A stretch of DNA of 64,000 nt from Gammaproteobacteria bacterium. Its GTDB lineage: Bacteria > Pseudomonadota > Gammaproteobacteria > Pseudomonadales > Oleiphilaceae. Made by a program: the position numbers and the translations under genes. Under the pieces are notes generated by a model that worked only from the letters and a program-made list of their open reading frames with translations, was not told where the DNA came from and did not search any database. The stretch's first letter is position 1. Every line of letters starts with the position of its first letter. Shown here in pieces: positions 18,034 through 26,616 of this stretch. The stretch is from the NCBI GenBank assembly GCA_002747055.1, contig PDSQ01000027.1:1-64000 (forward strand), written 5' to 3'.

Positions 18034-21000
18034 TTAGTTCAGAGGCAATACTCCGATGGTACTACTATCATCATCGTATCCAGCGCTGAAGGCTACGTTG
18101 GCGTCTGCCGCGAACACACCTGTTTCCAGATCTTCATACGGAGCGTAGAAGATTTCCTGAAAGTTTGCCGGGTCGCTGATGTCAATGGCCACGAGGCCAC
18201 GGTTACTTGACCACAAGTAAGCGACTGAGCCTTTCACTGCACCATCATAAAGACGACCGCCGCCATTCTTGTGAACGCCGTCGTACCTGCCTCTGGCTGT
18301 TGCAAACTCGGTGAACGTATTCAAATCTGCGGCAGCGGATACCGGTTGATAGACTCTTAGGGCGGCATCGAAGTCACCTGTGATCAGTCGATCGTTCGCG
18401 TTATCATAGGTATAGAGGTAGGTTGGCCTTGTAATCACAGTTTCTGCGTCAGGCGCTCCTGTCGTATCCGCATCATAGCGACGAGTGGTGCGCACCGTTT
18501 TGCCTTCGTCATTTTTATAGTTGTAATAGGCCATGACCTGGGTGCCGGCATTGTTGACGGTAAACGCCCAGAATTTAGGTTGACCGTCGATATCAATGGT
18601 CTTGATTTCAGTCAAGTCAGCGACATTGAGCGTCACCACCTTTATCGCCACTTGATTGTTTTCGGCAGGGATCTGCAACCAAACAGCCAGCACCGATCCA
18701 TCCTGACTCACTGCCGCTTTGCTGCCGGCTCCTGCTAACGCGGGGCCGATATCCCAGGTGCCTTCGGCCGGGTTGAGGGTCAGTACCCGTGCCTTGCCAT
18801 CACCATTTTCGGCGCCGGATGCGACGGCTTCACGGATGACGACACGCAGCAAGCCCTGATTCCATGCCATGACGTCAACTGTTGAATCCTCGTAGCCAGG
18901 CGGTAACGCAATTGCTGCATCACCACCATACTGGTAACTGAGTGTATTGTCCGCCTGTCGGGTGAAGGTAATGATTCCGGCACCTTTACGATCATCGTCG
19001 CCCTCGGTATAGGCTGCAAGGGTCTGGCCATCAGGGGTTGCCGCAAGTAAATAGATACCGTGAGTGGCGTGGGCTCCGGTCAACGTGGTGATGACATGAT
19101 TGCGAGTTTCCGAAGTAGGCCGTATGGTGATGTCCAGTGACTTGGTTTCGGATGTGGATGTATCGCCACGGAACTTATAGCTCGATGACACTTCCAGAGT
19201 TCCAGACACAGCGGCATTGCCTTGCGAGATAGCCCCGAGGTTATCGGCAGTTAGGTCAATCGCATTACCTAAATTACTTTGCCATGTGTACTTGATAGGG
19301 CCATAGGTTGCCGGTAAGTCCATATCGTAGATCACGGCATTGAGCGGATAACCGTGGTTAATACTGCCTTCATCGATTTCTTTCAGCGCTTTCGCCAGTA
19401 ATGTGTCGATATTTTTAGTGGAAGAGGTCAGTCCGGATATGGAAATACTGCTCAGTTCACCACTGTTGGCGGAGTAGAGAATTTCGTCATTGCCATTGAA
19501 TGCCAGTGCCCGCAACCGCCGGCCGCTGAATTCGATAGCGCCCTCGATGACAGGATAGGCCTCTGCCAGATTGATAATCTGGATTTCTCGGCCAACGACG
19601 AACGCGGCTTTCGAGCCATCTGGACTTAACCTGGAGGTGGAACTGGCTTCACTGGGCATTGGCATGCTGGCAAGAATTGACAGATCCGCTGTTGCAACAA
19701 TATGAGCGGCGCTCGGTTCCAGTACGATCACTCGGCTGCTCGCTGGGCTGCCGAGTAGTTTGTATGCATCCGCAGGGACTTCCAGTTGGTTTTTGGGGCT
19801 TAGATCGCTCGTGTCGTAAGACTGAAGCAAATGATTGTCGTTGCCTTCAACAGGGCCTTGCAGCGTTATCAGAGTTGCGCCGTCATCGGCGAGTGTCCAG
19901 TTTTCGAGGTTGCGATCCAGTGGGAATGCGCGAGAGGTATCTTCATTCAGCATCGCGTCGTAAAAACGAACATAGCCTGCGTCACTGTCATAGGCCAATA
20001 TATCACCGGATTTAAGCGCAATCGCGTTGTCCAGTGTTTTGCTGGCAACTCGTTTAACGCTCGGCGCACGGTGGGGTACATTGCGTTCCGTTGTGCCATC
20101 AACTGAACTCACCATATAGGTAGGTACCTTGCCATCGGTCAATGGTACCCGGAACAGGCCATAGCTATCATCTTCTGGTACATCGACTTCTCTGGGGCCG
20201 GCGACCAGTGCATACAAGGTTTCGCCGTCATCTGCCAGCCAGCTTTGGGTGATCATGTGTTCACTCGCGCCGGTTACATAATCGGCCGGGGTGGAGTATT
20301 CGTGGTGGCCCGCTGTATAAAGCGCAGCAAATGGCTGGGTTTCTACAGTAAGATCGCTGGCTGTCGAATCCACGACGGCAATGCGGTTAAACCAGCGGTT
20401 AACGACAAGAATTTTATTGCTGTCACTGTCGCTGGTAATCAGTCTTACGCTCTCGTCACCATCACTGGTCTCCCAATTGACCTTGTTGGCAGAGGTAACT
20501 TCTGTGTCAAAGTCTCTGGCCAGTATATTCTGCGCTGCTATTTGTTCGGCTGTCGGAATGGCGGCTTCCAATGAACCCTGCGCAACCGCAGCGTCGATTA
20601 CCCCTCCAATTACCGCGTACGGATTGGCGGTTGGATTGGCTTTTAGTGCCGATTCAATGCTGGCCAGGAATGCCGCTTCTTCAGATTCACTGAGGCCTGA
20701 GGCATTTTCAAGTGATAGCTTGTCTTTCAGGTAACTCGCGATGGCTGACTCGTCGGTGCCAGTATCTGGGTTGACGAAGCCCTCGTTGTAAACCAGCGTT
20801 GACCAGGCTGAAGCACTGTTGGCCGCGCTGGGTGCAACCATCAAGCTATCCTCTTCTCGAATGATGACAGGGCCTAGTCCGGCTTCGGCAGACGCTGCCT
20901 GAGCCTCTGCCAGGGTCTTGAAGGTCTTGGGATTCTCTGTGGCGTCACAGAGACCATTCAGGTTTATGTCGTGACATAGCTTAAGTGTTTTGGTCGCGAC

Positions 21001-21105
21001 CGGGGGTGGCGGATTGTCGTCGTTGTCAGATCCGCCACATGCAGATAATGCAGAAGCGATCAGAGTGGGCAGAATAAGTTTACGGAATTGTGGAGTTTTA
21101 GGCAT
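18034..21105 (-). CDS. 1023-aa propeller-like lipoprotein with DYVTGAS motif, first gene of the operon
   Basis: The signal peptide ends in the lipobox ALSAC (Cys23), followed by an Asp/Pro-rich linker. Residues 44-58 (CHDINLNGLCDATEN) form a Cys-flanked, EF-hand- or thrombospondin-like calcium loop. A helical region (about 60-200) comes before long beta-propeller-like repeats with LVVNRWFNRIAVVD, LYALVAGPR and similar strands. Residues 275-281 (DYVTGAS) fit the ApbE acceptor motif. The C-terminal part (about 680-1023) looks like a second propeller. It starts about 30 bp downstream of a Fur-like box. No precise function is recognised; a cell-surface redox or metal role is inferred from the neighbours. 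Confidence 0.75.
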   Translation of the reverse strand: MPKTPQFRKLILPTLIASALSACGGSDNDDNPPPPVATKTLKLCHDINLNGLCDATENPKTFKTLAEAQAASAEAGLGPVIIREEDSLMVAPSAANSASAWSTLVYNEGFVNPDTGTDESAIASYLKDKLSLENASGLSESEEAAFLASIESALKANPTANPYAVIGGVIDAAVAQGSLEAAIPTAEQIAAQNILARDFDTEVTSANKVNWETSDGDESVRLITSDSDSNKILVVNRWFNRIAVVDSTASDLTVETQPFAALYTAGHHEYSTPADYVTGASEHMITQSWLADDGETLYALVAGPREVDVPEDDSYGLFRVPLTDGKVPTYMVSSVDGTTERNVPHRAPSVKRVASKTLDNAIALKSGDILAYDSDAGYVRFYDAMLNEDTSRAFPLDRNLENWTLADDGATLITLQGPVEGNDNHLLQSYDTSDLSPKNQLEVPADAYKLLGSPASSRVIVLEPSAAHIVATADLSILASMPMPSEASSTSRLSPDGSKAAFVVGREIQIINLAEAYPVIEGAIEFSGRRLRALAFNGNDEILYSANSGELSSISISGLTSSTKNIDTLLAKALKEIDEGSINHGYPLNAVIYDMDLPATYGPIKYTWQSNLGNAIDLTADNLGAISQGNAAVSGTLEVSSSYKFRGDTSTSETKSLDITIRPTSETRNHVITTLTGAHATHGIYLLAATPDGQTLAAYTEGDDDRKGAGIITFTRQADNTLSYQYGGDAAIALPPGYEDSTVDVMAWNQGLLRVVIREAVASGAENGDGKARVLTLNPAEGTWDIGPALAGAGSKAAVSQDGSVLAVWLQIPAENNQVAIKVVTLNVADLTEIKTIDIDGQPKFWAFTVNNAGTQVMAYYNYKNDEGKTVRTTRRYDADTTGAPDAETVITRPTYLYTYDNANDRLITGDFDAALRVYQPVSAAADLNTFTEFATARGRYDGVHKNGGGRLYDGAVKGSVAYLWSSNRGLVAIDISDPANFQEIFYAPYEDLETGVFAADANVAFSAGYDDDSSTIGVLPLN
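20263..20283 (-). other. Candidate FMN-attachment motif DYVTGAS in the 1023-aa lipoprotein
   Basis: Codons 275-281 encode D-Y-V-T-G-A-S, followed by SEHMITQS and a DDGETLYALVA strand much like the region after DAVTGAS in the 419-residue lipoprotein. Inference from motif and context. Confidence 0.5.
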
Positions 21106-21133
21106 TGAGTGCTCCTAGTCTATGAATTCAAAT

Positions 21134-21152
21134 TGGAATGATTATTATTATT
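21134..21152 (-). promoter_or_regulatory. Putative Fur box before the flavinylation-linked operon
   Basis: On the minus strand AATAATAATAATCATTCCA matches the 19-bp Fur consensus GATAATGATAATCATTATC at 14 positions. It ends about 30 bp before the ATG of the 1023-residue lipoprotein gene, where it could block RNA polymerase. AT-rich surroundings raise the chance of coincidence. Confidence 0.5.
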
Positions 21153-21227
21153 TGTTCGATTATCTACCTTGTTTGTAACTAAATGCAACTAAAATAGTGT
21201 TTTTTATTGCTTAATGGATTGGAGAAT

Positions 21228-21271
21228 CAAAAAACCAGGCCGCGCACCTATTGGCGTAGTGCACGACCTGG
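21228..21271 (-). terminator. Rho-independent terminator of fumC
   Basis: CCAGGTCGTGCAC (minus, 21271-21259) pairs with GTGCGCGGCCTGG (21247-21235) over 13 positions including two G-U pairs, with an 11-nt loop, and is followed by TTTTTT. It lies about 60 bp after the fumC stop codon. Confidence 0.85.
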
Positions 21272-21330
21272 GTCGGGTATGATTACCCGAGAGGTTAAAG
21301 TGATCGCTTAAACCAATAGTGGCTTAGCAT

Positions 21331-22707
21331 TTACAAACCGCCCAACGTCAGTTTTGTCGGATCCAAAAGACGCTCCAGCTCTTCACGGGATAGCTCGGTA
21401 TTTTCCAGCGCGACATCGATGACCGGGCGACCTTCTTTGTAAGCTTGTTTGGCAATTTCAGCCGCTTTTAAATAACCAATAATCGGGTTCAGTGCGGTCA
21501 CCAGAATCGGGTTGCGTGATAGAGCCAGCTTGAGATTGGCTTCGTTCACTTTGAAACTGGTGATGGCTTTGTCTGCCAGCAAACGCGAAACATTGGCTAG
21601 CAGCTCGATGCTTTCCAGCAAATTGCGGGCAATCAGTGGCAGCATGACATTCAATTCAAAATTACCGGACTGACCGGCTACCGTAATAGTGGTGTCGTTG
21701 CCTATCACCTGAGCCGCGACCATGGCAGTCGCTTCAGGAATAACTGGATTGACCTTGCCCGGCATAATGGAGGAGCCAGGCTGGAGTGCTTCCAGCTCGA
21801 TTTCACCCAGGCCAGCCAGCGGTCCGGAGTTCATCCAACGCAGATCGTTGGCGATTTTCATCAGCGAGACAGCGGTCATCTTGAGTTGCCCGGAAACCGA
21901 TACCGCTACGTCCTGAGTGCCGATATAAGTGAACAGGTTGGCCGCTTTGGTGAATTTTACCCCCGTCAGCTCACTCAGCTCCTGATTGAATTGTTCGGCA
22001 AACTGTTCATGGGCGTTAATGCCGGTGCCGACTGCCGTACCGCCTTGCGCCAAGCTTTGCAGCATCGGTAAAGTGTTTTTGATTGCCTCGATATTCTGAT
22101 CGATCTGGGTAGCCCAACTCAGCAGGCTTTGTTCCATGCGAACTGGCATCGCATCCATCAAATGCGTGCGGCCGGTTTTAACCTGGTTTTTCACGGTCTC
22201 TGCTTTGGCCTTGATGGCGTCGCTTAGATAAGCCAAAGCCGGGATCAGTTTTTCGTTGATTTCCAGGGCGGCACTGATATGAATGCTGGATGGAATAATG
22301 TCGTTACTGCTCTGACCATAGTTGACATGATCGTTTGGTGATACGGTATCGCGGGTGCGGCGGCTGGCCAGTGTCGCCAGCACTTCATTGGCATTCATGT
22401 TGGAGCTGGTACCGGACCCCGTCTGAAAGACATCCACCGGGAAATGCCGCATAAAGTCTGCCTCACTCAGCACTTCATCGACCGCATCGCAGATGGCGCT
22501 CCCGGTGTCCTTGTTTAACAGATCCAGTTTAATGTTTGCCTGAGCGGCGGCTTTTTTTGCCAGTAGCAGTGCCCGAACAAAAGCCTGTGGCATGCGTTGG
22601 CCACTTACCGGAAAATTGTTGATCGCGCGTTGGGTTTGTGCGGCGTATAGCGCATTTTCGGCTACTTCCAGTTCGCCCATGCTGTCGCGTTCAATACGTG
22701 TATTCAT
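21331..22707 (-). CDS. fumC: Class II (iron-independent) fumarate hydratase
   Basis: The 458-residue enzyme matches the usual length and has GSSIMPGKVNPV (about residues 314-325), the fumarase/aspartase signature with the catalytic Ser loop, and TGSGTSSNMNANEV and GRTHLMDAMP substrate-site motifs. It converts fumarate and malate without an Fe-S cluster. In Pseudomonas fumC lies in a Fur-repressed fagA-fumC-orfX-sodA operon for iron limitation. Here orfX precedes it by 2 nt, a Fur-like box lies before orfX and a strong terminator follows fumC. The start has AAGGAA upstream. Confidence 0.96.
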   Translation of the reverse strand: MNTRIERDSMGELEVAENALYAAQTQRAINNFPVSGQRMPQAFVRALLLAKKAAAQANIKLDLLNKDTGSAICDAVDEVLSEADFMRHFPVDVFQTGSGTSSNMNANEVLATLASRRTRDTVSPNDHVNYGQSSNDIIPSSIHISAALEINEKLIPALAYLSDAIKAKAETVKNQVKTGRTHLMDAMPVRMEQSLLSWATQIDQNIEAIKNTLPMLQSLAQGGTAVGTGINAHEQFAEQFNQELSELTGVKFTKAANLFTYIGTQDVAVSVSGQLKMTAVSLMKIANDLRWMNSGPLAGLGEIELEALQPGSSIMPGKVNPVIPEATAMVAAQVIGNDTTITVAGQSGNFELNVMLPLIARNLLESIELLANVSRLLADKAITSFKVNEANLKLALSRNPILVTALNPIIGYLKAAEIAKQAYKEGRPVIDVALENTELSREELERLLDPTKLTLGGL

Positions 22708-22709
22708 AG

Positions 22710-23108
22710 TTATTCCTTAGGGTTGAGTTGAGGGTGATGTGTTGGGTCGGTGGTGTTGCGAAAGCCGGGGCAGAAGTAGTGCGACAAGGTGCTCACCTCC
22801 TGCAATAAGCGCTTTATTTCCCGGTGCTGTCGATCGTTCCTGGCAAGTCGTTGCAAGCAGCCTAACGGTCGCGCCAGATTATCCAGGCACAACAATCGCC
22901 AGTGGTCGGGATTTAATTCGTCGGCAAAGGCGTCCAGCAGGAGTTCAACTGAAGATCTGTGGCGTTGCCAGCGCTGCTCCGGGCTGTATTGTGCGCACTC
23001 ACTTTCTTCCAGGTCAAACCAGGTCATCAGCAGGGTTGGATTGTCTGGTTCATGGGCATGGCGAATTTTGTCACGCAAGCGTTGCGAAAAAAGGCTTGAG
23101 TTCTGCAT
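22710..23108 (-). CDS. OrfX-like small protein co-transcribed with fumC
   Basis: The 132-residue soluble protein is similar, as I remember it, to OrfX found between fumC and sodA in Pseudomonas. It is rich in His, Cys and Arg (LLCLDNLARPLGCLQRLARN, SHYFCPGFRN) and has no signal peptide. Function is unknown; the conserved place in a Fur-regulated cluster suggests a role under iron limitation. The stop codon is 2 nt before the fumC ATG, so the two are probably translationally coupled. The sodA gene that often completes this cluster is absent. Confidence 0.65.
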   Translation of the reverse strand: MQNSSLFSQRLRDKIRHAHEPDNPTLLMTWFDLEESECAQYSPEQRWQRHRSSVELLLDAFADELNPDHWRLLCLDNLARPLGCLQRLARNDRQHREIKRLLQEVSTLSHYFCPGFRNTTDPTHHPQLNPKE

Positions 23109-23153
23109 TCCTGACGATCCCCGTATCGCACCCGATCATTAGACCGAGATGCA

Positions 23154-23172
23154 AATAATAATAATTAGCATT
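23154..23172. promoter_or_regulatory. Putative Fur box before orfX-fumC
   Basis: AATAATAATAATTAGCATT matches the 19-bp Fur consensus at 13 positions and lies about 45 bp upstream of the orfX start. Fur control of this operon in Pseudomonas makes the site credible. Confidence 0.55.
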
Positions 23173-23249
23173 TATATTTATTTTTACGGGGCACGTCAAG
23201 CCATGGTGAGGAGATAACCCGAATTTGTCAGACAGGCAAGGAGCGGAAA

Positions 23250-24119
23250 TTATCGCTTTTGCGCGATCAGGGTTGCAAACCGCAAGGCAATGCGATTGCC
23301 AGCGGCATCCCGGCGATGCAAGTGCCCAACGTCTTCATTGTATTTTTTGATGTCCCAGTCTTTGTAGTAACCGGATAGTTGCCCCGTTTTCATCGTGAAG
23401 CTAAACATGGACGCCTCCTCAGGCAACGGGTAATCCGGGGAATCCATCGCGCAAACGATGACGTTGTAGCCACCTGGCCGGGTGCAGGTCTGCATATTTT
23501 CGATAATATAGGGGATTCTGTCTGCCTGTAAAAACATCATGACCACGGTGCTGACAATCAGATCGTATTGGCCTGATAATTCGGCCGCATTGGCGTCGCC
23601 AGTGTGGGCCTGGATGTGATTCAGGTTTTCCTGTGTAATAATGCCTTGCAGGGTAAGGATCGCCTCCTGGTTGTTATCGAATGCGCTGACATCGAAGCCT
23701 CGTTGTTGCAAAAACAGTGCGTTCCGGCCACGGCCACAACCTAAATCCATGGCTTTGCCAGACTGAATATAACGCATGACTTCTTTTACCTCCGAGTGCA
23801 CGTCGGACAGTTGGTACTTTTTCTGGTAATAATCTTCAGACCGACAGTAAAAAGCCAGTTGACATTGCAAGTCATCACTCAGTGCTTCGATCTTGTGCCA
23901 TGCCTGGGGTTCGATAAAAGGAGTTTCACTGTCACGATCAAAAACGCTGGTATCTAACACATTTCCCGCTGCATCCAGTGAATAGTATTTGAGCGCGCCT
24001 GCCCGTATCGTTATTTTCCCCCAAGTGCCGGGTTTGGTGTTGTGCTTGTTTTTAAATCCTTCAGGTACAGTACCGGCTGTCCATTCAGGCATTGTTTTAT
24101 AACGGATTAAATGGTTCAT
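23250..24119 (-). CDS. tehB: TehB-type SAM-dependent methyltransferase, long form with DUF1971 domain
   Basis: The 289-residue protein has an N-terminal cupin-like domain (about residues 1-90; YKTMPEWTAGTVPEGFKNKHNTK is typical of the long TehB form) and a class I methyltransferase domain (about 105-285). Motif I is AMDLGCGRGRNALFL, followed by FDVSAFDNN. TehB methylates tellurite and selenite using S-adenosylmethionine; the natural substrate in most bacteria is uncertain. CGGAAG precedes the ATG. It is divergent from the azurin gene. Confidence 0.88.
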   Translation of the reverse strand: MNHLIRYKTMPEWTAGTVPEGFKNKHNTKPGTWGKITIRAGALKYYSLDAAGNVLDTSVFDRDSETPFIEPQAWHKIEALSDDLQCQLAFYCRSEDYYQKKYQLSDVHSEVKEVMRYIQSGKAMDLGCGRGRNALFLQQRGFDVSAFDNNQEAILTLQGIITQENLNHIQAHTGDANAAELSGQYDLIVSTVVMMFLQADRIPYIIENMQTCTRPGGYNVIVCAMDSPDYPLPEEASMFSFTMKTGQLSGYYKDWDIKKYNEDVGHLHRRDAAGNRIALRFATLIAQKR

Positions 24120-24215
24120 CAGATTCTTCCGTGGTCAATAAAAGGATTTTGTTTTACACTCGGCAGTGGTCTCGTTGCGACTATACAAAGAACAAGTAAC
24201 CCAAGGATCATTGAT

Positions 24216-24665
24216 ATGATATTCAAACGTACTATAGCTACCTTAGCCCTGAGTTTTTTCGCACTTACTGCATCTGCCGATGACTGTAGTGTTACGGTAA
24301 ACAGTAATGATCAAATGCAGTATGATACCAAGCTGGTTGAAATCAGCAAAAGCTGTAATGATTTTACCATCAATCTCAACCACATTGGTAAGTTGCCTGC
24401 CAACGCGATGGGCCATAATTGGGTTTTAACCAAAGCAGATGACGCTCATGCTGTCGCTTCCGATGGTATATCAGCAGGCCTGGCCAATAATTATCTGAAA
24501 ACTGGCGATACCCGAGTGATTGCGGCAACCAAGATTATTGGCGGCGGTGAATCTACCTCTGTTACTTTCCCGGTTAGCAAGTTGTCCGAAACTGACACTT
24601 ACAAGTTCTTTTGTTCCTTTCCGGGTCACATCGGCATGATGATTGGTGACGTCAAGCTAAAGTGA
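24216..24665 (+). CDS. azu: Azurin, type 1 blue-copper electron carrier
   Basis: I start at the ATG at 24216 (AAGGA upstream), giving 149 residues with a 21-residue signal peptide (ALSFFALTASA). The mature protein matches azurin throughout: CSVTVNSNDQMQY at the N-terminus, MGHNWVLTKA with the first His ligand, and FFCSFPGHIGMM with the Cys, second His and axial Met ligands. The structural disulfide partners are the mature N-terminal Cys and the Cys in ISKSC. Azurin carries electrons in the periplasm. A terminator follows at 24713. Confidence 0.96.
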   Translation: MIFKRTIATLALSFFALTASADDCSVTVNSNDQMQYDTKLVEISKSCNDFTINLNHIGKLPANAMGHNWVLTKADDAHAVASDGISAGLANNYLKTGDTRVIAATKIIGGGESTSVTFPVSKLSETDTYKFFCSFPGHIGMMIGDVKLK

Positions 24666-24712
24666 TTAAGATGTAGCCAGTGTTTTGACAAAAATAGGGG
24701 AGTTAACGAAAG

Positions 24713-24739
24713 CGGCAGTGTTTTTATGCTGCCGTTTTT
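24713..24739 (+). terminator. Rho-independent terminator of the azurin gene
   Basis: CGGCAG (24713-24718) pairs with CTGCCG (24729-24734) around a 10-nt loop and is followed by TTTTT. It lies about 50 bp after the stop codon. Confidence 0.75.
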
Positions 24740-24795
24740 GTGGTGAAAGCGGCAGGCCGAAGCTGTTTCTCTACTTTCAGCGATGGTTGTTTGTC

Positions 24796-25395
24796 TCACT
24801 GGCTTGAGTGAAAGAGTAGGCCACGACTGACTGCAATACACATGGCCTTGAATTGATTGTATTCCCAGTCGGTCAGCGGGCTGATCGAGTCCAGACCTGG
24901 ATCGCAATAGACAACGGCGACCGGCTTTTTCGCCACAAATACCGACATCAGGAAAAACTCTTTTACGCCCGATATTCGCTTAAATTCATCAGGTATCATG
25001 GCCCATATCTGTTGCTTGGTTGTTGGCTTTAGCCAGACGCTGGCGGGGGCATCCAGCAGTCCGCGAAACAATGATGATTCGGTCAGGTTGATTTGGAAAC
25101 CTGCCAATTCCCTGTGTTGCATCGTGCCTGCGCTGTAATAGGCTTTCAGTCGCGTTATCTTGGTGTTGACCAGTGCCACAGTGCAACGTTTTAAACCCAG
25201 TCCATAGCCAATGCCGAGCACTGCCGCATTCAGGAGTTCATGGGCGTCGGCAAAATCTTTCGGTTTTTCGTTCAAAGTGGAGAGCAGTGTGTTAAATAGA
25301 GTTAGGTTTCGTTTTCTGCTCTTGGTGGTCATCGGTTTATCCTGATCTGTGGTTGATTTTTTTGATCGGCTTGTCTGGTCGAACCGGTTTTTCAT
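24796..25395 (-). CDS. GAF-like protein resembling the C-terminal domain of HDOD proteins
   Basis: The product is up to 199 residues; an internal ATG at 25332 (MTTKSRKRN) is an equally likely start. No signal peptide. The body matches, from memory, the C-terminal GAF-like domain that follows HDOD domains in Pseudomonas-type regulators: LLNAAVLGIGYGLGLKRCTVALV, FFLMSVFVAKKPVAVVYCDPG and the terminal YNQFKAMCIAVSRGLL. The HDOD domain itself is missing, so this is a stand-alone form or a remnant. A sensory or regulatory role is inferred. It converges on the azurin gene. Confidence 0.6.
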   Translation of the reverse strand: MKNRFDQTSRSKKSTTDQDKPMTTKSRKRNLTLFNTLLSTLNEKPKDFADAHELLNAAVLGIGYGLGLKRCTVALVNTKITRLKAYYSAGTMQHRELAGFQINLTESSLFRGLLDAPASVWLKPTTKQQIWAMIPDEFKRISGVKEFFLMSVFVAKKPVAVVYCDPGLDSISPLTDWEYNQFKAMCIAVSRGLLFHSSQ

Positions 25396-25453
25396 TCAGA
25401 CCAGTGTTGACTTGATCGAATTCTTTATGTACCGGCATGCAGGCGGTGTTTTT

Positions 25454-26500
25454 TTATGTCGTATTTGATTTTATCGTTAACTCATTCAGCGTTGATTTTA
25501 GCTTCTTGTAGTTCGTGAAGCGTCGCTCGGAGATTGTGCCAGAGGCGACGGCATTGACCAGTGCGCAGCCCGGCTCATGGTCGTGTTGACAGTTTCTGAA
25601 TTTACAGGTACCGATCAAAGGACGAAATTCCTTGAAACCAAAAAGCAATTCAGCGTCATTCATATGCCACAGACCAAATTCCCGGATACCGGGTGAATCG
25701 ATCAGGTTGCCTCCGCACGGGAGATGGAACAGTCGTGCTGTGGTGGTGGTGTGCTTGCCTTTCAGGTTGGCGTCGGATATTCCGGCAATGCGTATTTCCT
25801 GATCCGGCAACAGGGCTTTGATCAACGAAGACTTGCCGACACCGGATTGTCCGGCCAATACCGTATTTTTGCCATTCAAAAAATGGGTAAACGCCTGCAA
25901 ACCGTTCTGGTCGACGACCGAAGCGGTAAGAATCCGGTAGCCTAATTGCCGGTAACCAGTCATCAATGCATCCAGTTTATCCCGGTTATTGTCATCGATA
26001 AGGTCGGTTTTGTTGAGCAAAATCACAGGTTCTATATGCATGTTCTCTGCCGCTACCAGGTATCTGTCTATCAGGATCGAGTAAGTCAGCGGAACCGGCG
26101 AGGCCACGATAATCAGATTGTCGATATTCGATGCCACTGGCTTTAGATTGCCGTAGCTGTCTGGACGCTGCAGCAATGAACGGCGCTCAATTACCGTTTC
26201 GATGACACCGGAATGATCGCTTCCCGCTCGCCATATCACTTCGTCACCGGTCACCAGATTGTTGATGTTAGCCCGGAAATGGCAGCGGTGGAGTGTTCCG
26301 GTGTCTTCCCCTTCTAGGGCTTCGACATCGATCAATTTGCCAAAGTGGGAAATCACCAAGCCTTTTTGTTCACAACTTAGATCACCTGATATCAGTTGGC
26401 GAGCAATATCACGGTCTTTTTTTTCCGCTCTCCGGGTTTTTTCCTGACTGATTTTTTCGATTCGCCATTTTTGTTGTCGATTGAGCCTTCTTTTTGTCAT
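25454..26500 (-). CDS. rsgA: Ribosome small subunit-dependent GTPase RsgA
   Basis: The 348-residue GTPase has the N-terminal OB fold (about residues 50-115) and a circularly permuted G domain: VILLNKTDLI (G4), then VLAGQSGVGKSSLIKALL (G1) and LIDSPGIREFG (G3). The C-terminal zinc finger has CKFRNCQHDHEPGC. RsgA helps late 30S maturation. It is divergent from orn across about 115 bp, a common gammaproteobacterial arrangement. Confidence 0.96.
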   Translation of the reverse strand: MTKRRLNRQQKWRIEKISQEKTRRAEKKDRDIARQLISGDLSCEQKGLVISHFGKLIDVEALEGEDTGTLHRCHFRANINNLVTGDEVIWRAGSDHSGVIETVIERRSLLQRPDSYGNLKPVASNIDNLIIVASPVPLTYSILIDRYLVAAENMHIEPVILLNKTDLIDDNNRDKLDALMTGYRQLGYRILTASVVDQNGLQAFTHFLNGKNTVLAGQSGVGKSSLIKALLPDQEIRIAGISDANLKGKHTTTTARLFHLPCGGNLIDSPGIREFGLWHMNDAELLFGFKEFRPLIGTCKFRNCQHDHEPGCALVNAVASGTISERRFTNYKKLKSTLNELTIKSNTT

Positions 26501-26616
26501 TCACTATCCCGATAGGCTGGTTTTTAGCTGATTACGTATTATCATATTGAATGAATTACGATTTATCGAGTCATCTCGACAAATTATATATGCCGATCAG
26601 GAGATAAGGTGAGTGA

